From: Lachnospira sp. UBA4346 | Lineage (GTDB): Bacteria; Bacillota; Clostridia; Lachnospirales; Lachnospiraceae | Length of the DNA: 35,449 nt | Direction of reading: 5' to 3' | NCBI GenBank assembly: GCA_002394205.1 | Contig: DGTC01000051.1 | Span: 1-35,449, forward strand | In this document: in pieces, positions 33,254 through 35,449 of the stretch | Position numbering within the stretch: the stretch's first letter is position 1 | How the letters are laid out: each line of letters begins with the position of its first letter | Translations under genes and position numbers: made by a program | The notes under the pieces: generated by a model | Databases searched by the model: none | What the model saw: only the letters and a program-made list of their open reading frames with translations | What the model was told of the DNA's origin: nothing

Positions 33254-34228
33254 TTATTCGCGTTCTCCGGCTGTTATATCTGAACTGTTCTCTTCTTCAT
33301 CATAATCTGTTGTGTCTGTTACATCAAACAACGCATTTACAAATTCCTCAGAATTAAACTTCTGCAAATCTTCGATCTTTTCACCGACGCCAATATATTT
33401 TACCGGAATCCCATACTCTGCCTGAATTGCTACGGCAATACCACCTTTGGCAGTTCCATCCATCTTCGTTAAGATAATACCGGTAATATCTGTTACTTCC
33501 TTAAATTCCCTTAGCTGCGCAAGTGCATTTTGTCCCGTTGTAGCATCTAACACGATAAGATTCTCTCTGTATGCATCCCCATATTCCCGTTCAATCACAC
33601 GGTCAATCTTACGAAGTTCTTCCATCAGATTCTTCTTATTGTGTAATCGTCCTGCAGTATCACACAACAACACATCTGCATTTCTTGCCTTGCTCGCTGC
33701 AATGGAATCATAAATAACTGCTGCCGGATCCGAACCTTCACTCTGTGCAATAATATCCACACCGGTACGATTTGCCCATTCCGTAAGCTGCTCAATCGCT
33801 GCTGCACGAAATGTATCTGCAGCCGCCATAATAACTTTTTTATTCATTGCCTTTAAATGGCCTGCTAACTTGCCAACAGATGTTGTCTTGCCTACACCAT
33901 TGACACCAATTAACATTACGATAGACTTGCGATTTTCAAACTCATAAGCATTCTCGCCCAAGTCCATCTTCTCTTTGATTGTATCAATCAGAAGCTGCTT
34001 ACATGCCTGTGGCTCTTTGACCTTTTGTTCCTTTACCTTTTCCTTAAGTTCTTCAATGATTTCTTCTGTTGCACGAACGCCCAAATCGCCCATAATCAGT
34101 GTTTCTTCTAACTCATCATAGAAATCATCATCAATCGTTGAAAATCCACTAAAGACATTTTCAATTCCAGATACAATATTATCTCTTGTCTTCGTTAATC
34201 CTTCTTTTAACTTCTGAAATAATCCCAT
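33254..34228 (-). CDS. ftsY: Signal recognition particle receptor FtsY
   Basis: The 324-residue GTPase docks the SRP-ribosome complex at the membrane for co-translational insertion. It has an N-domain (about 1-100) and G-domain motifs: GVNGVGKTTSVGK (about 108-120), DTFRAAAIEQL, DTAGRL and TKMDGTAKGG, with the closing GVGEKIEDL. The acidic A-domain is absent or very short, as in many Firmicutes; a short acidic tail (TDTTDYDEEENSSDI) follows instead. Ribosome site AGAGG precedes the ATG. No adjacent ffh is visible. Confidence 0.97.
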   Translation of the reverse strand: MGLFQKLKEGLTKTRDNIVSGIENVFSGFSTIDDDFYDELEETLIMGDLGVRATEEIIEELKEKVKEQKVKEPQACKQLLIDTIKEKMDLGENAYEFENRKSIVMLIGVNGVGKTTSVGKLAGHLKAMNKKVIMAAADTFRAAAIEQLTEWANRTGVDIIAQSEGSDPAAVIYDSIAASKARNADVLLCDTAGRLHNKKNLMEELRKIDRVIEREYGDAYRENLIVLDATTGQNALAQLREFKEVTDITGIILTKMDGTAKGGIAVAIQAEYGIPVKYIGVGEKIEDLQKFNSEEFVNALFDVTDTTDYDEEENSSDITAGERE

Positions 34229-34340
34229 ATGCCACCTCTTTTATTTTTATTAAATAGCCATGAGAAAAACTCCACACATACAGTATTTATGCGGGTTTGC
34301 GAGGCATGGCAAACCTCTTAATCACTATTTAATTTATAGT

Positions 34341-34537
34341 AACAATCAGTTTCAAATGGTATAATTGAATTATCACAAACAAACTACCGAAAGGAGCTGA
34401 TTGTTATCTATCATCAAGAAATTTTACAGGACATCCGCCTGTTTACCTCTCAGCCTGTGGCTAAGTTTTATGATTTCCGCTTTTATTGTCATGAAATGCG
34501 AAGGGTTTTCCATGATTTCTTTTGTAGATTCTATTAG
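34341..34537 (+). pseudogene. Possible gene or mobile-element remnant between ftsY and the lipoprotein
   Basis: A promoter-like TGG-TATAAT (34357-34365) and ribosome site AAAGGAG precede an open stretch without a standard start (34397-34537). Its translation, YHQEILQDIRLFTSQPVAKF and onward to a stop, has coding-like composition but ends after 46 codons. AACAATCAG (34341-34349) and CTGATTGTT (34397-34405) form a 9-bp inverted repeat around the promoter. It overlaps the 3' end of the opposite lipoprotein gene. Likely a truncated insertion; the family is not recognised. The rest of the 34229-34533 gap holds only a short GGTTTGC/GCAAACC hairpin near 34294-34316. Confidence 0.3.
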
Positions 34538-35235
34538 TCTATCAACTTTACTGTCTCTGCCATTGCATCTACGCAATTTTCAACTTTTTGCTTGTCAGAC
34601 TCCTTCTCATAACATCCCATCCAATATACCGGCTGATTTTCTTTACCACCATTTATAGAATCAGCATTAACAATCATGTAATACCCTACAATTCCTGTCT
34701 TCTGTCCACCGTCTTTACTACGATTGATATAACCATATACCTTCAGCATCTCTTTTCCATTTACTGTTACTTTCTTCTGCTCTGTAATAACATGCTTATC
34801 CGTAAGTTCATATTTCTCAATATTTGTGTTTCTAATATAATAATTAATTTGTTCATCACAACTTCCTACACATTCTTCAAGAGTTGAAGCCGGTTTTCCG
34901 ATACCATCCCAACCATAACTATATATGTACATATCTGAAACTGCTTCGCCTCGTTCATCATTATATGATGTCATTCCTAGTGAATTTTTCCTTAATCCAT
35001 ACTTTCTAGCATCCGGAAACCGTAATTCAATTCCAGTCGCTGGCATATAATACTGCTCTCCTAGTATAGACTGTTTATCTGTTTTTTCCTTGTTACTCTG
35101 ATTACTACTTCCTGCGGATGCACTTGCACTCGTATTCACATCTGTATTTTTTACATCCTTATTTCCACATGCACAGATACTTAATCCCATACATACCAAT
35201 CCTACTGTTGCCATTCTCTTTACTGTCTTTTTCAT
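34534..35235 (-). CDS. Lipoprotein of unknown function
   Basis: The 233-residue product has a basic N-terminus, a hydrophobic stretch and a lipobox LSICAC, so it is predicted as a lipid-anchored extracellular protein. A Ser/Asn/Ala-rich linker (SASASAGSSNQSNKEK) follows. The mature part is a mixed alpha/beta domain (MPATGIELRFPDARKYGLRK, later CVDAMAETVKLID) reminiscent of small clostridial lipoproteins, but I cannot name the family. It starts 10 bases after the previous gene (35246-35449), with AAGGAG overlapping the gap, so it belongs to an operon entering from beyond the window. Confidence 0.78.
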   Translation of the reverse strand: MKKTVKRMATVGLVCMGLSICACGNKDVKNTDVNTSASASAGSSNQSNKEKTDKQSILGEQYYMPATGIELRFPDARKYGLRKNSLGMTSYNDERGEAVSDMYIYSYGWDGIGKPASTLEECVGSCDEQINYYIRNTNIEKYELTDKHVITEQKKVTVNGKEMLKVYGYINRSKDGGQKTGIVGYYMIVNADSINGGKENQPVYWMGCYEKESDKQKVENCVDAMAETVKLID

Positions 35236-35245
35236 CTTTTACTCC

Positions 35246-35449
35246 TTAATAACCATTAATTCCTGTATATTTAATCTTCTGTCTTCCGGTTCCAATATTG
35301 CTGTAATCCAACTCTATTGCATTTCCATTGGCCGTTACAACATCCATAAAGGATGTCTTGATACTAACCGTTGCACTTGCCTGAACCATCGTATATGATT
35401 TTGCAATATTAAAATCAACATTCGTTTTTGCTACATTGGTCTGAATCAT
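35246..35449 (-). CDS. Truncated hypothetical protein, C-terminal part
   Basis: Only 67 residues are visible; an ATG coincides with the last three bases of the window, but the reading frame may continue beyond it. The segment (VAKTNVDFNIAKSYTMVQAS and SIKTSFMDVVTANGNAIELD) shows beta-type composition and no recognisable motif. It precedes the 34534-35235 lipoprotein by 10 bases in the same direction and so is likely co-transcribed with it. Function unknown. Confidence 0.6.
   Translation of the reverse strand: MIQTNVAKTNVDFNIAKSYTMVQASATVSIKTSFMDVVTANGNAIELDYSNIGTGRQKIKYTGINGY

Overview
The window is AT-rich DNA from a Gram-positive, anaerobic clostridial bacterium, most likely a Lachnospiraceae-type gut Firmicute. 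The grounds are a T-box-controlled tyrS, an FMN-riboswitch-controlled rib operon, clostridial Shine-Dalgarno sites, several lipobox lipoproteins and intrinsic terminators after most units. Genus and species cannot be fixed from the sequence alone. Nearly every gene lies on the minus strand; the only convincing plus-strand gene is an HxlR-type regulator at 16213-16599. No tRNA, rRNA, CRISPR array, phage module or complete insertion sequence was seen.

Reading from low to high coordinate: 1-1244 holds the 5' part of tyrS with a tyrosine (UAC) T-box leader. 1286-3631 is a split heavy-metal efflux pair: a free HMA metal-binding protein, an intrinsic terminator, then a P1B ATPase without its own HMA domain, all behind a 36-bp palindrome. 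3688-10269 is a candidate LytTR-regulated module: two lipoproteins, a frameshifted LytTR response regulator with its own promoter, and an ABC ATPase plus large ABC-2 permease. Nearly identical 21-bp-spaced direct repeats lie before the lipoprotein operon and before the permease operon. 10399-14434 holds a 3-hydroxyisobutyrate-dehydrogenase-type reductase, a protein of unknown function and a Cache-type chemoreceptor. 14514-16599 is a redox-flavoured cluster: a radical SAM protein and a small flavodoxin, divergent from a Cys-rich HxlR regulator. 16752-18281 is an asparagine synthetase that lacks the catalytic glutaminase N-terminus.

18714-22884 is the riboflavin operon ribD-ribE-ribBA-ribH, led by an FMN riboswitch followed by two tandem terminators; the second shares pairing sequence with the aptamer. 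22998-23519 is a RelE/RelB-like toxin-antitoxin pair. 23911-29199 encodes a c-di-GMP protein of about 1762 residues with EAL near the N-terminus, nine likely PAS domains, a GAF-like domain and a C-terminal GGDEF. 29516-31649 encodes a surface beta-helix lipoprotein behind a large nested hairpin. 31743-33116 is threonine dehydratase with a structured 5' leader. 33254-34228 is ftsY. 34341-34537 looks like a gene or element remnant. The window closes with a lipoprotein and a truncated gene.

The points most worth following are the shared direct-repeat regulon with its broken regulator, the glutaminase-less asparagine synthetase, the EAL-(PAS)8-GAF-GGDEF architecture, the unassigned leaders before ilvA and the beta-helix lipoprotein, the Cys-rich HxlR/flavodoxin/radical SAM cluster, and a small family of intergenic inverted-repeat elements. 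Nothing here proves a new system; these are sequence-based candidates.
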